Shown: positions 48,528 to 60,825 of the stretch, in pieces
How the letters are laid out: each line of letters begins with the position of its first letter
Numbering within the stretch: position 1 is the first letter of the stretch
Assembly (NCBI RefSeq): GCF_042453785.1
Contig: NC_091668.1
Span: 9,444,001 to 9,508,000, forward strand
Source of the DNA: Malus domestica
Taxonomy: Eukaryota > Streptophyta > Magnoliopsida > Rosales > Rosaceae
DNA length: 64,000 bases
Direction: 5' to 3'
The notes under the pieces: generated by a model
What the model was told of the DNA's origin: nothing
The model's input: the letters and a program-made list of their open reading frames with translations, nothing else
Databases searched by the model: none
Position numbers and translations under genes: made by a program

Positions 48528-48979
48528 TGCTCTGAATCTCTCTCTGTAATTTCGCGCTCGATCTGACTCCGGTTCAAGCTCTGAGAATTTCAGTGCTCCA
48601 TCGCAATGCACAAAGCCCCGCTTCATCTCGCAGTCTCCAAGTTCCCAGTGTTCCTCCGTTGATTATTGGTCATGGGCCTATTTTGGACTGGAAGAACCCA
48701 GCCCAGGCAAAAGGCCTCATAAAACCCAAGTCCATTTCTTGCTATCAAACCCGAGAAAGAAAATCTGGACTGCTTCTGTCGGAAGCGCTTTTGTTCTTAA
48801 GCACTTGAATCAGAAGAAAGGTTGAAGTTCAAAAGAACTTGGACGGGTTTTATGACAGAAGCGTTCTGATTGCAAAAATCACTTTTAACCCTTACGAAAG
48901 ATAAAAATCTAACAATTTATTTCTGGTTGTTTTGCCTCGTTAAGTAAAAAAAAAAAAACACACACACACACACACCTAA

Positions 48980-49798
48980 GAGCAACTCTAGCGGGAGCTC
49001 CTGCTCGAGGGACAAGCTCCGGAACAGGGCTTGATTGCCCGAGGGAGGAAGTCCAGCGTTGGCTGGCGAGGGAGCCTAAGCAGCCCTGAGCGCCAGGGCC
49101 GTCGATTCTCGCTGACCCGAGAGCCTGAGGTGGATCTGACGTCAAACGCCTATTTTAATGTTTTTTTCTGTCAGGCCTCGAACTCCGCCAACATCGCGCC
49201 GATCTCGTCCACTATCCCCATGCTCTCCACCTCCAGCGGTGGTCGCGGTGGAGGAGGAGAAGGAGCTGACAGAGGATTCGGAGCATGCGATTTTGGCATC
49301 TGCAATGCGAGAGACGGAGACTGCGCAGTGGAGGATGTGGCAGTGGAGGACAAGAAGGGGAGGGAAGGATAGGTAGCATAGTAGTGGTTGGCGAGTAGGA
49401 AGAAGGAGAGGGAGAGGAGGGCAATGGCTGTAATTTTGATGCAAGTCGGAGAGGGCGATGGCCGTCATGATTGGATTTGATTTTCTCGGGAATGCGAAGG
49501 AAACAACAGGAAAATTTTGAAGGGAAAACAGAGGATGGGTGTTAATGGAAATTAAGTAATTTAATTAATGAAAAATTAAATAATCGCCAAGTGACTTTGC
49601 GAAATTACAAATAAAATTATTTTGTATTATTTTATAAATAAAAAAAATAGTAATATTTTATTGTCAATTGCCAGGGTTATTCAAGTGCAACGGTGGAGAT
49701 ACAAAATGCAGTTACTGTTCATTAAGGGCAGTTACTGTTCACTAGGTGGATTGAATAGTGAATAGCTTGGGGGGAGGGCTCCCACGCTGAAATTGCTC
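48980..49798. mobile_element. Tourist/PIF-Harbinger-like element with GC-rich cargo
   Basis: The left end GAGCAACTCTAGCGGGAGC and the right end, read inward as GAGCAATTTCAGCGTGGGAGC, are inverted repeats flanked by TAA (48977-48979, 49799-49801), typical of PIF/Harbinger. The centre (about 49165-49480) is unusually GC-rich. On the minus strand it has a frame ending LEVESMGIVDEIGAMLAEFEA and a stop at about 49171, which looks like the end of a real protein I cannot identify. No transposase, so it is non-autonomous. Confidence 0.75.
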
Positions 49799-49801
49799 TA
49801 A

Positions 49802-50642
49802 CATTCAACTCTCTCCCCGCCCCCCGGCCATGGTTGTCAATTAAAGCTCAGGTGACCGTCTAATATGCAACATATCATTCTCCTAATAGAGGTAGAGTTT
49901 AATCTCATCTCTATTAGAAGAATGACATATTTAACAACCAATTAAAATTGAGTAGTCTTAAGTGTAACTGATTATATACCGTCAGTAATAAAGAAGGTTT
50001 TCACGATCAGATAATAAAAATAGTGGTAAATTACATAAAATCACCTCAACTATAGGTCGAACTACAATCTCATACATCATGTTTTAAATATTGTAATGTC
50101 ATACCTTAACTTATGAATTTGTTACAATGTCATAACTCTGTTAAATTTTTTGTTAATTTGGCTGTTAAATTATTGATTTTTATTTAATAATTAAAATTAA
50201 TTGAAAAAAAATAACTCTTTCCCACCTTTCTCCTTTCTATGTCTCCAAACCATCTTCCCGTCTGATATCCCCACCCATCTTCCACGTTCTCTGCAATTTC
50301 TAGGGTTTCTGATACCTTACTTACTAGACGAGTTTTCTTTTTTGGGGCGCATTCATTTGCAAGTATTAAAAAGCTTAATTAAGCACTCGACTTAAAGACC
50401 ATCCGAAGAAACCAAGGACTGCATCTGCATGCGGAGCTAGGATGGCAAAGTGGTAAATATGCACCCAGCACAGTACCAAATATTGAAAAAGAAAAGAATT
50501 TGGGCTTGCAACTCAAACCTGTGGGCCTTTGCTTAATCCATTTGACTAAGTAACTTTTCGTCAACGCAAACTCACAGTTGCCCATTGCCCAGAATCTCAA
50601 GAGGCCTTTGAAGACAGTTGCCGAGTAGCTTAGCCATGCAGC
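49802..50642. other. Intergenic DNA, no gene seen
   Basis: AT-rich, with one stretch (50025-50160) of repetitive type (ATTACA-AAAATCACCTCAAC, then TCATACCTTAACTTATGAA). No credible coding. Confidence 0.5.
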
Positions 50643-52676
50643 CACTACAACACAACAGCTCATCTACCACGATAATTTTATCACGGACTTTATGAGCTTG
50701 TTATAAAAAGTACAAATTTACCACGGGCATAATAAGCACGTAATAATAACAATATTTTATCATGGACAAATCTTAGCTTCTTGTAAAATAGCAATGAATG
50801 ACCACGCGTAAAATTGCACGTTATAAATATACTAAAACCACCACGGACAATGCTTGTGGTTTTTATTGTTAACCCCCACATCGTTTTTTTGTTATCCATC
50901 ACAGACATAATATGTGGTGGAATCACACACACTAAAAAATTTAGAGGAGGTGGGACAAGAATTTTGCAAAATTTATAACATTTTGAAATTTGAAAATTTC
51001 ACAGCAGTCCCGCACACTTTTCAAATTTCATTTATTAGTTTACCTCATTCCATCAGCTAGAAACCGCAAAACTCCCCCTCCCCAAATCGTGAGAAATTAA
51101 ACCGATCTCTGTCACTCTCCTCTCTCTTAACATTTCACCAACAACAATCATTTTTCAGTTTTCTCCTTGCTTCCTCGTCCACCTTGAGTCCTCAGGTATC
51201 TCCGCTACTCTCTCTTTCTCTCTCTCTCCCTCTCTCCCCTCTATTTGGCTGCCGATATAATCCCAATTCACCACTATTCCATTTCCCCGGTAACCAAATA
51301 GAGAACTCATTTTGTAAAGCTCCCAACTTTCTCCTTCAATTGGATTAAAATTTGTCAATTTTTTTGTCAAATACGTTGACTTGCAACTTTGTGGTTCAGT
51401 TTGTGAAGGGAATTTATGGAAATTGACATTGATGAGCTTCTGGGTCACAATTGGCCGGTGAGCATTCCGACGAAGAGGCGATTTACATGTGAGGATATTG
51501 CATGTCCGAGCAGACAGGTTGAAATGAGAAGGAGCAGAAGTTAAGGATCCCGAAGCAACTCTCCGGAGCTTTTTAGGTGCACGGCGGGGGCTAATTGGTG
51601 GTGGCTGGACATTGTTTGTGATCGCGAGCACACCGCTTATGCTGCCTCAGATGGGTTGCTTTTTCTTGGGGTAATTAAGCTTCATTTTTTTATTTTATTG
51701 TTTTAAGTGAAATGATGAAGAAAATTGTTGGGATTAATTGATCATTGTCTAATGAATTATGATGAAATTAATTTTGGGGCATTGATTTAAACAAATTGCA
51801 TAATGGGAGTTTAATGTTCCTGCATAATTATGTTTGAATTATAAGAGTAAAAGAACAAACTCGCGAGTCTGATATACGTGGTGTAAGTTTCTTTATGTTT
51901 TGTTATACTGCCACATTGAATTTCAGGATCAGAGAAAGGTTTTGGTTGGAAGAATTGGGTCATAAGGTATTGCTATCTCTCTTGTTTGAACTGTAGTAAA
52001 TGATATTTCTATCATGGCGTACATGACGAGTTGACTACCTAAGTGTTATCTGGAAAAGGAGAATTAAAGATGATTCCTTTGGTGGATGTTGAACAAGTAT
52101 TGGTATGTATTGCATCTAATGCTAAATGAAGTTTCAATGTTCCTTGACTCTTTGATCCTTATAATTTCAGGTGTCTTGGGTACTTTTTTGACATGCACCG
52201 TGTACTCACTTGGATCATGATTACTTGCCTTTTGTCTAATTGACTTTGTGAATTTGAATTGTTTTGTATATGATGTCCTTAAGTGATGAGTTTTGATTTC
52301 TAAGCTTTATATTTTTCCTTGTTTGTCTCATAGGTGGTTGGTGGTTCTAATTCATGAGGGTTTATAATTCAAATATCAACTACTACGTTTGGGCACCTGC
52401 AAATTTGAATTGTGATTGGCTTGCTAGAGATGTGTGTTTTCTTGAAGAAAGGATTGCAGAGAAGATGAATATCATTGGAGGACCAAGAATGGAACTAGGA
52501 CTTGAGTTTGTTTTAGAGTGAAACAAAGTCTACATGTTTTGGTACACACTGTAGCATAACTCAGTGATTTGGTTTTCTTAATATAACTACTCATTTTGTT
52601 GTTAGCTTTTAGTTTAATATTTGAATATGTGAATTTTTATAAAGTAAATATGCAATCTTGTAAATAAATATCTTTA

Positions 52677-52707
<31 letters not shown>

Positions 52708-52992
52708 TTTTGTTTATTGATTATTATTATTTTTTTAATTTTCGGAAAATTTTATACAACGGGCAATAGCCGTGATCAATTTGTAATCCACAATAGCCAA
52801 AACACGTGGTATTAGATTCCAATATACCATGAGCACAATTCGTGGTTACATTGCATTTGTCAACGAGCATAGCCCGTGGTAGAAATAGAGACTTTTTATT
52901 ACATCCAGAATACTAACGGGCATGATGTCCGTGGTAGATTGCAATTTATCACGGACATCCACCGTGGTAGATGAGTTTTTTTTCTACTACTG
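50643..52992. mobile_element. Non-autonomous CACTA (En/Spm) transposon
   Basis: The left end CACTACAACACAACAGCTCA and the right end, read inward as CAGTAGTAGAAAAAAAACTC, continue into a shared CATCTACCACGG. Sub-terminal repeats of ACCACGG/CCGTGGT type cluster at 50660-50900 and 52750-52970, as in CACTA elements. The 3-bp duplication AGC flanks it (50640-50642, 52993-52995). No transposase is seen in the 1.8 kb interior, which looks like exon/intron sequence of unknown origin. Confidence 0.88.
51416..51544 (+). CDS. Small ORF inside the CACTA element, unknown
   Basis: ATG to TAA, 42 residues beginning MEIDIDELLGHNWP. It follows a CT-rich leader-like region (51170-51240) and precedes sequence that looks intronic. 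I do not recognise it. It may be part of a captured host gene or a chance frame. Confidence 0.2.
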   Translation: MEIDIDELLGHNWPVSIPTKRRFTCEDIACPSRQVEMRRSRS

Positions 52993-52995
52993 AGC

Positions 52996-54760
52996 ATTGC
53001 ATGCAGCTTTTATTCCTTTCTCGTTACATTACAACATTATAACTCTTTTCACGATGAGGAAAGTTACGATGGTTAGAGTATTTTTTTTCAACTTACTGCA
53101 TTATAGGTTTTTTTTTTTTTAATCTAGCTTAAAGTAGTAATGTCGTTTGTATCAAAAAAGAAATATTGATCCAGCTCCATCACGATAGTCAAATTCTAAC
53201 TGCTTCTTGCTTTGCTTTTAGCTTTACCGGCAAAAACCCTAATGAGCTATTCTTTCGACAATCACATGTATACTTAGATGTAGAATAGTTTCTTTTCACA
53301 AAACTATCTTAGTGCTTCTTCATCCTTCCTCTCATTAATTATTGAAAAATTACTAGATCCGTCACTATGTTTTCGATTAAGGTTAAAACAGATGATTACC
53401 GGACGTTGATGGGTGTAGAGTTTACATATATCAACGGTTGATGTGTGCTTGGACGATTGTGTTTAGCTCCCTATCTATGCCCTTAATACTTACTAATTAA
53501 CTAGTAACTGCATCTTGACGCATATGATTAACGTCCCGCTAATCATAATTAGTCAAACAAATCAAACCTAACAACCTCCAAACCAATATCTCTCACAACA
53601 TGGCTGCAACAAGTGTACAAAATGACGCACGCGACACTACTCACCTCTCACATGTTACCCCCATGGCACGTGCATGCACGTTATCCTAAATTACAAGATG
53701 ATGAATCACGAAATTTACATCTAAATTCTAACATATCAGGTCCGAACACCTTACAAAAGGCAATGCGCTATGTATTCTCGACACGTGTCATTGGCCACCG
53801 TCAGTTTTTGCTTTCAACACGAGCGAATGCACTCACATGGGCAGCTGACACTACACCCTACTCTATCACATGCAAAATGGACCCCACAAACCCTCTTGAT
53901 AAAAAAATATATATTAACTGTTTTATTTATTAAAAAATAAAACAACTAGTAGTAAATCATGATTATTCACTCATTTTGATTCCAAATAGGTTATGGGCCG
54001 GAAATTCATTTTACCCATGACCATAATCAACCAGATTTATAGCTCCGAATATTAAACCGGAACCTCTCACATTTCTTATGATTGTTGAGAAACCGCAATC
54101 CGCATCTTTATCACAAGATCACCTGCTGCAGTTTTTCAAAAGGATATTTAAATATTACCATAAATGAAATGGTGAAAAGACGAAAATATCTGTGAAAAAA
54201 GTGAAACCCTCCAAGCCAAGCAACGGCCCAGGTACCCTCTCTTTTTCAGGCTTTCCTTTTAATTCACGCAAAAACAGTCAGAAAATAAATAAAAATATTA
54301 GAAAAAAAGGGAGCATAAAATAAATTATCTTAACGGCAATAAATAAGAAGAGTAACGCCTTCTCCAATTTCTCTATAAAAAAATAACTTATCCAATTCTA
54401 CCCGGACTTACATAGGGATTGGTGTCATCAGATTGGGACCCACCTCACTCCGAGCCTGCACTTCTGGGTGTCCGCCACGTGGTGACTTACCCGACATTCA
54501 ACGGTTAGGTTTACGATATCTTTTTGTTGGTCCGGAAGTTTTCACCACCGTCGGCTTACCTTATGCATGTTAATTGGGACGACGTGGCTTTTCGTTTTTT
54601 GTAGTAAACTGTAGGAGATGAGAGGGTTAATATTTGTTGGCGGCAATAAATATTCTATGGCATTTGGAATCAAATTGTTCCTACCCCTACTTACGACAAA
54701 TAAAAATTTCATACTATTTGATCGTGTACCTAATTGTAATTTACTTGCAGCTAATAATTT
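52996..54760. other. Intergenic DNA, no gene seen
   Basis: AT-rich; the frame at 53613-53933 (106 residues) has no recognisable features. GC rises near 54410-54560 without coding sense. Confidence 0.5.
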
Positions 54761-54764
54761 AATT

Positions 54765-54905
54765 AAGTTGTTTTTTTTTACAAATGATATTATTTACATT
54801 AAAAGGGTACGGAAATGGATTAAGTTTCACAATAGACTAATAATAATATGGTTCAAATTCATCTTTGACGAAAATCAAACCTAAGTTGGTTAACTTATAA
54901 TAGTA
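54765..54905 (-). mobile_element. tRNA-derived SINE copy
   Basis: On the minus strand CTTAGGTTTGATTTTCGTCAA resembles a B box. It is followed by AATTTGAACCATATTATTATTAGTC and ends in a T/A-rich tail. It shares order and wording with 56517-56683. No clear flanking duplication. Confidence 0.55.
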
Positions 54906-55579
54906 TATAGTGGCAAATGCATTAAGGAACCACCCGAAAGCCCAGATAAATGGCTGCGAGAATCTCTGAGGACCACCTAAGTTTAAGCATGTGGTAGAGG
55001 AGAAGAGTGTAGTGGCGGACTGACGGCTACAAGTTTTGCAAATGTTAACGAATGAGAAGAAGACTATTCTGTTTTTTAAAAGACTGGATCAAAACTCTTT
55101 GTCACTTGCTATTCCTTGTGCGGCTAAATAAGTAGTCGTGCGATTAGATTTTTGGATTTAAAAGTTATAGATTGAAATGACATTAATCGTGTTTAATAAA
55201 AAGAAATGTTGATGTCACATGTGTGCATCCAATCGAGAAGTGTAATTTTTTATGACACTGAATATTACACTATCATTGTACATGTAATATGTAAGTTGCT
55301 TTCTGAGCAGTTGTCAAGCAGATTCTCTACTCTAGTAGCTAGTAAAAAAAAAGTGTTTTACAAAATTAACAATAGACCCGTTCACAATCCTACGAGGCAA
55401 GGCAAGGTGAAAAGTGAAATCCGAAATGGCAGGGTAGTAGTAAGGGGGGAACACGTTAGGAAGATCCTAGCCGTTGATTAGCTCATGTCTAGCTGTAACC
55501 GTCGTGCTTACAAGTGAGGGCTTCCCCTTAAAATAAAGCATTTTGCACAGGGATTACCATTATTATTTAATTTAAAAAA

Positions 55580-55908
55580 GAGTAAATTGTAACAATAGTC
55601 CTTTAACTTTAATAAATTGAAGCAATGGTTCCTTAACTAAAATTTCATTACCACTGGTCCCTCAACTCATCAAAATGTGTAGATATGATCATTTTCAGCA
55701 ATTTCGTTAGAATTTTGGCAAAATAAGTTATGTTGGAATGACCATTGCTATTATTGGGATCCCTCAACCATTGCTCCAATTGGGTTATAGTTAAGGGACC
55801 ATATCTGCACGTTTTGATGAGTTGAGGGACCAATGATAATAAATTTTTAGTTGATGAACTATTGCTCTAATTAAGTTAAAATTAAAAGATAATTGTTATA
55901 ATTTACTC
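55580..55908. mobile_element. Mutator-like MITE, long form of the 37418 family
   Basis: 329 bp starting GAGTAAATTGTAACAAT and ending ...TTATAATTTACTC, with internal GAGGGACCA-type blocks as in the 168-bp element at 37418. Perfect 9-bp duplication TTTAAAAAA at 55571-55579 and 55909-55917. Confidence 0.9.
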
Positions 55909-55917
55909 TTTAAAAAA

Positions 55918-57136
55918 TGAGTGAAAATCAGAAACAAAAAAAGATAAAATTATTAAAATAAAAAATAAAAAATAAAAGCACGTCTCCCTATAAAAATAAA
56001 AGCAGAGGAATCGGTCTGTATAAACTTGGACGCTAATGCACAAGTCTCAGCGACAAACCTGCTAGATCGGTTCCTAAGGGGTTGAATTTTAACTCTTAAT
56101 CACGTTTTAACTTATATTTTATGTTAAATTTCCCAATTAAAAAATTCACGTTAACTTTACGATTTTACCCTCCATGCCAATAGTTCAACCGAGTGATTAT
56201 CAACATCATTAGCCATGCACGTGCGTCCGATTTCATACCTTTGATAAAGAGGGGGTCCTCTCCTCTTAGTGTAGATGTTGTTAGGTTAATTTCTTATTGC
56301 GAAGGTTAATAATTTACTTAATTTACTATAACTTTCTCACGTGCTAATGAAATACTGGTTTGAAATGTTGTAAAGGTGTTCTAGGTCCAAGATATGGCAT
56401 TCATATCGACCGCAACAAATTTATTAACAACATCTAGTAGCGGTATAACGATCTCATTCAAGATTTTCTTTCTCTTGTTAAAGCAAATAGCAAATGGGCA
56501 ACAAATATATATATTTTTTAACGAACGATATATCTATACTAAAGAGATAGTGAGCTTAGCCTCACAATGAGCTAACAATAATGTTATTCAAATTTGCATT
56601 TGACGAAAATCCAACCTAAAACATCGCACTTACAAATAAAGAAGAATAATATTAGACCATAGTATTAAGTGGCTCAAAAGAAGAGAAAGAAAGGGAGACA
56701 AAAACTTGAACACAAAAGAAGCGAAAAGAGACAAAGGACATAAAAGTAAACATGGGGAGATTTCCCCTTAAAACCAAAATTAAAGCCTCTTTAAATTTTT
56801 GTTGTATTAAGTGATTTTCTTTTCTTTTCTTTTAAAAATATAAAATTTGCATTGCCAAAAAAACAAAAAAAAATTAATTTTTAATTTTTAATTTTTGCTC
56901 TCGTCAAAATCCACCATTTTAGGTGTCCGTGTGTCCCTCTTGAAGCGCAAAATAAACCCTCTGAGCTCTCTCCCTCTTCCTACACTTTCTCTCTCACTCC
57001 TCCCTCACTACTTTCCCTCTCCTCTCATTCCCTCTCTTTCCTCATTGCCTTAACTCCAACACCCAAAAAAATACCAGAAAAAAAAAAACCCCAAAAATAT
57101 AATAACAGACTAAAATTCTAGAGCTCCCTTGCAGCC
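55918..57136. other. Intergenic DNA and GATA gene promoter/leader
   Basis: AT-rich, with a SINE copy at 56517-56683. The last about 180 bp (from 56950) are CT-rich (CTCTCTCCCTCTTCC-type), followed by an A-rich stretch just before the ATG, a common plant 5'-leader composition. I see no strong TATA box. Confidence 0.5.
56517..56683 (-). mobile_element. tRNA-derived SINE copy
   Basis: Reads on the minus strand with an A-box-like TATGGTCTAATATTATTC, a degenerate B box (TTTTAGGTTGGATTTTCG), then AATAACATTATTGTTAGCTC and GTGAGGCTAAGCTCAC. The most complete of three copies here. Boundaries are approximate. Confidence 0.6.
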
Positions 57137-58487
57137 ATGGAAGCTCCGGAGTACTACAAGAAAACTTTCTGCCCACAATTCACACCTGAAAAGCGCCACT
57201 CCTTCGACAGCAGTAACAACAAGACCGCCGTTGGTGGCGGCGGGGACCACTTTATGGTGGAGGACCTCCTCGACTTTTCCAACGACGACGACGCTGTCAT
57301 TACCGACGGTGGTTGTCCTGCTGCTTTTGACAACGTCATCGGAAACTCCACCGACTCTTCGCCACTTAACGTCATCGACAGCTGCAATTCGTCCTCCTTA
57401 TCGGGCTCTGAACCCAATTTCGGGTCCCGGAATCTCGCCGACGGCCCCTTCTCCAGTGACCTCTGCGTCCCGGTAAATAATTTAGCTGATTTTTTTGGGT
57501 CAATTTGACTATTGAATTTGTTTTTCAATCCCAAAAACAAAAAACGACAAAATAATGATTGAGTTTTAATGAATTACTGCCTACAGTTCTTCGGAATTCG
57601 AAATTGAAATGAAAAAAATGGAAGATTCAAATTTAAATTTAAGTGGGGTTTTGATTAATTGATTAATTTATTAATTAATTATGTGATTTGTGTTTCAGTG
57701 CGACGATTTGGCTGAGCTCGAATGGCTGTCGAATTTCGTGGAGGAGTCGTTTTCCAGCGAGGACCTGCAGAAGCTGCAGCTGATATCCGGAATGAAACCC
57801 CGACCCGACCAGGCCGCCTTCGAGACCAGCCAATTCCAACCGGACCCCACCCTAACCAATAACAATCCTAATGGCAATAACAACCCGATATTCAACCCGG
57901 AAGTTTCGGTCCCCGCCAAGGCCCGAAGCAAGCGGTCCCGGGCCGCCCCGTGCAACTGGACCTCCCGCCTCCTCCTCCTCTCGACTCCGGAGCAATCCGA
58001 CGTCGTGGTTTCAGCGGCGGAGGCAGCGTCTCCATTACCGCCGCCTTCCAGCACTGGGAAGAAGACTGTGAAGTCGGCACCGAAGAAGAAGGAGAGCCAG
58101 GAAGGTTCGGGCGGTGGGCCCGGTGACGGGAGAAAGTGCATGCATTGCGCAACGGACAAGACGCCGCAGTGGCGGACGGGGCCGATGGGTCCGAAGACAC
58201 TGTGCAACGCGTGCGGGGTTCGATACAAGTCGGGTCGACTAGTGCCGGAGTACCGACCCGCGGCGAGCCCGACGTTCGTGCTGACAAAGCACTCCAACTC
58301 GCACCGTAAGGTGCTGGAGTTGCGGCGGCAGAAGGAGATAGTGAGGGCGCAGCAGACTTTCATTCACCAGGTGCCGCCGCCGCATCATCACCACCACCAC
58401 CATCAGAATATGGTCTTTGACGTATCCAACGGCGGAGATTACTTGATTCATCAGCACGTGGGGCCCGATTTCCGGCAGCTGATCTAG
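57137..58487 (+). CDS. GATA zinc-finger transcription factor, subfamily I
   Basis: Two exons, 57137-57472 and 57699-58487, joined between codons (CCG | TGC), 374 aa. An acidic N-terminal motif ([13 protein letters not shown]) and the [18 protein letters not shown] segment are typical of subfamily I plant GATA factors (GATA5/GATA12 group). A basic region [14 protein letters not shown] precedes the finger. The C4 finger is C-X2-C-X18-C-X2-C at Cys259, 262, 281 and 284 ([12 protein letters not shown]...[20 protein letters not shown]). A His-rich run (about 8 His) lies near the C-terminus. It binds WGATAR DNA in the nucleus. I do not assign an exact orthologue. The gene is intact with high GC relative to its surroundings. 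Confidence 0.95.
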
Positions 58488-59896
58488 TCGGGGAGCGAGC
58501 TAGAGTAGCTAAAACTAGGCAACTTTTCGAGGTTAATTTAGTGGACCCAGTTGATCTTTTTTTTTTTTTAATTAATTAGATAATTTCGTAATGTTATTTT
58601 CTTTATCCTACGGTTATTTTCCCTAACTTAATTTTGAATTTTCTAGTTTTCCTTAATCTACCTTCTCCTTTATTTTATTTTTTCACATATTCTTTGAGCA
58701 TAATTACATTGAAATGAACTAATATCAAAGCTACAGTGGTTTTTAAAGCCCGTAAAAACATTTTTAAAGAATATATCAAAAGTACCAAATACACATTCTA
58801 CGATAAAAAAACAACAAAAAATTTCTCTAATAATATCTTCATTTTTGACATGGAATAGCGCCAAGACTCTTGAGCTAGCAACCTATCATTATTTGTTTGC
58901 CCCTACCACGTTGTTTGGGGTTTGGAGTTGCCTCCAATGCGTTTAAAAAAGTTGGAGCAGTATCATCTTCATCATTAATCATCATTATTATTAAGAGTAT
59001 AACCCTAGCTAATTTCCAAGTTAATGGTTTGTATGAATGCAATTTTTATGCAATTAAGGTAATTATTGGTATAAAAATTGTTCATGGGGCAGGGGATTGA
59101 TGTTGAATTATACATGTTATAGTTGTCAAAATGTGCACCCACTAATTAATAAGTTGGTGTTTGGTAAGAGATAATCATGTTATCTTGTTGACACCCCAAC
59201 TTCACCAAGTGAAAGGTCTCCAAACCTAATCATAATTTGCATCACAACAATTGCTGGACTCCACCCTCTTTAATCTCTCCTCCAATATACTAATTACCCA
59301 TCATTCACACAGTTATCAGTTTGATCACGTTAACTGCTTGAGTTACAAGTCTCGAAAGCATATTATAATTCTACGAGTCCCAATCTGTTGGTTTCACCTT
59401 CACACCCCAACTCGGTGTTTTCGATTTCATTCCAAGCTCTTTGGTTTTCATGGTAAACAAACACCCACCAAATCCTTTTTCACTTACTGGTTGAATCTAA
59501 ATGTGAGTAACCACGACTAACAACGGAACTATAGACATCAAAATTTCAGAAATATTACATAAATTGTTTCTGTTTATTTATATATTTTGATTTGAGCAAG
59601 AGAAGGAAGTGTGAGGAAAGATAATTAACTAGTCTAATATTATAATTTTTTGCATGAATTTCAGTGAAAAACTGATTCAAGCCAGTGGGGATTTTAACCA
59701 TTTCAGAGAATGTTAGAAAGAAGAGGCAGATTGGCTAGCAGATTTTTTGACATTGTTTTCTGCTGAAAGAAATCCGGTTGGCTGAATTTGTTACTAAATA
59801 TATATGATAAAAAATCTTACTGGATTTGGAGAAAATAAAATACGAAACTCCCAATGGAAAAGAAAAGAAGGATTGAAGATGCATGTACTTCGCAAA
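58488..59896. other. GATA gene 3' flank, no further gene
   Basis: 3' UTR-like sequence followed by AT-rich DNA. Short frames (58897-59100, 59251-59520) match nothing known. Confidence 0.5.
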
Positions 59897-60108
59897 GGAC
59901 AATGATTGTCTGCCCTCTTATTTTCGGTACCATTCTGTTTTGTGTGGTTACGGTTAAGTCACGTCAACATTTTACATTATTTTTTTTTATAGAGATAATA
60001 AGACAAAAATGAATAGTAATATAAAATGTCGACGTGGCTTAACCGTCACCACACAAATAAAAAGGCACGGAAGGGCACTAGAAGTGGGAGGATAGACGAT
60101 CCTTCTCC
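59897..60108. mobile_element. Mutator-like MITE, 212 bp, 9-bp TSD
   Basis: The left end GGACAATGATTGTCTGCCC pairs with the right end read inward GGAGAAGGATCGTCTATCC. The centre also folds (GTTAAGTCACGTCAACATTT against its complement near 60025-60050). Perfect 9-bp duplication CTTCGCAAA at 59888-59896 and 60109-60117. Confidence 0.9.
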
Positions 60109-60342
60109 CTTCGCAAAACCCACACTTTTTCTATAACTTTATTGCACGTGGTTTCACTTCCACAAGATTTCAGGATAAGTCTAGGACTACAAATGCTAGG
60201 ACCAAGACCATAGAAATACAAGTCACACTCTTTTTTATTGTCACTTTTTTTGGTTTCCTAAGTTATCACTCAAAAGAAAATTTTCGGGTCGAACTTGGGT
60301 CGAACCAGATATCAGTTTGGCTCAAGGTTCGTTGTTCAGGGT

Positions 60343-60820
60343 TGTTTGTACCATTCTTCACTAATTATGAAACTACTGAATACCGGTCAACTTTATACCT
60401 TCATCAATCTTCAACCAGGAGGCCAATCACAAAACGACATGTGTCAAAGCCAAAATGAAGCCCCAAGAGTCCCATATAGACCGCGGATGAAAGGGTGTGA
60501 CTCTACTCAACTATAAAAGGAGACCATTCTTCTATAATTAATCTGTAAAGCCACTGCTGTACTTAAATCATTATTAGAACTGACTAATGATGATTATGCT
60601 TAAACCATTATATTACATAAACTCTAAAATATTAATAAGAACTCATCTACCCACGTGGACGTAGCCCAATCTAAGGTGATCACGTACATCTTGTGTTTGT
60701 TTTTCTATCTATATCCCTCTATATATGTATCTATACTTAATGACCGGAGCAACCTTACCAAGTTAAAAAACTTAATACTTTACATTGTTCCAAAATCTAT
60801 CAAATTTTATGCATCAAACA
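60343..60820 (+). mobile_element. Solo LTR, TGTTTGTACCAT family, copy 1
   Basis: Starts TGTTTGTACCATTC and ends TATGCATCAAACA, 478 bp. It contains ACCAGGAGGCCAATCAC, a CTATAAAAGGAGA promoter-like box (near 60512) and a CGTGGACGTAGCC phrase, all shared with 62534-63048. The flanks AGGGT and AGGAT are a likely decayed 5-bp duplication. No internal region or second LTR. Confidence 0.85.
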
Positions 60821-60825
60821 AGGAT

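Noticed and set aside
57695..58363. 222-residue minus-strand frame opposite the GATA gene
   Set aside because: A GC-rich shadow frame; the + strand carries the conserved zinc finger and splice phase.
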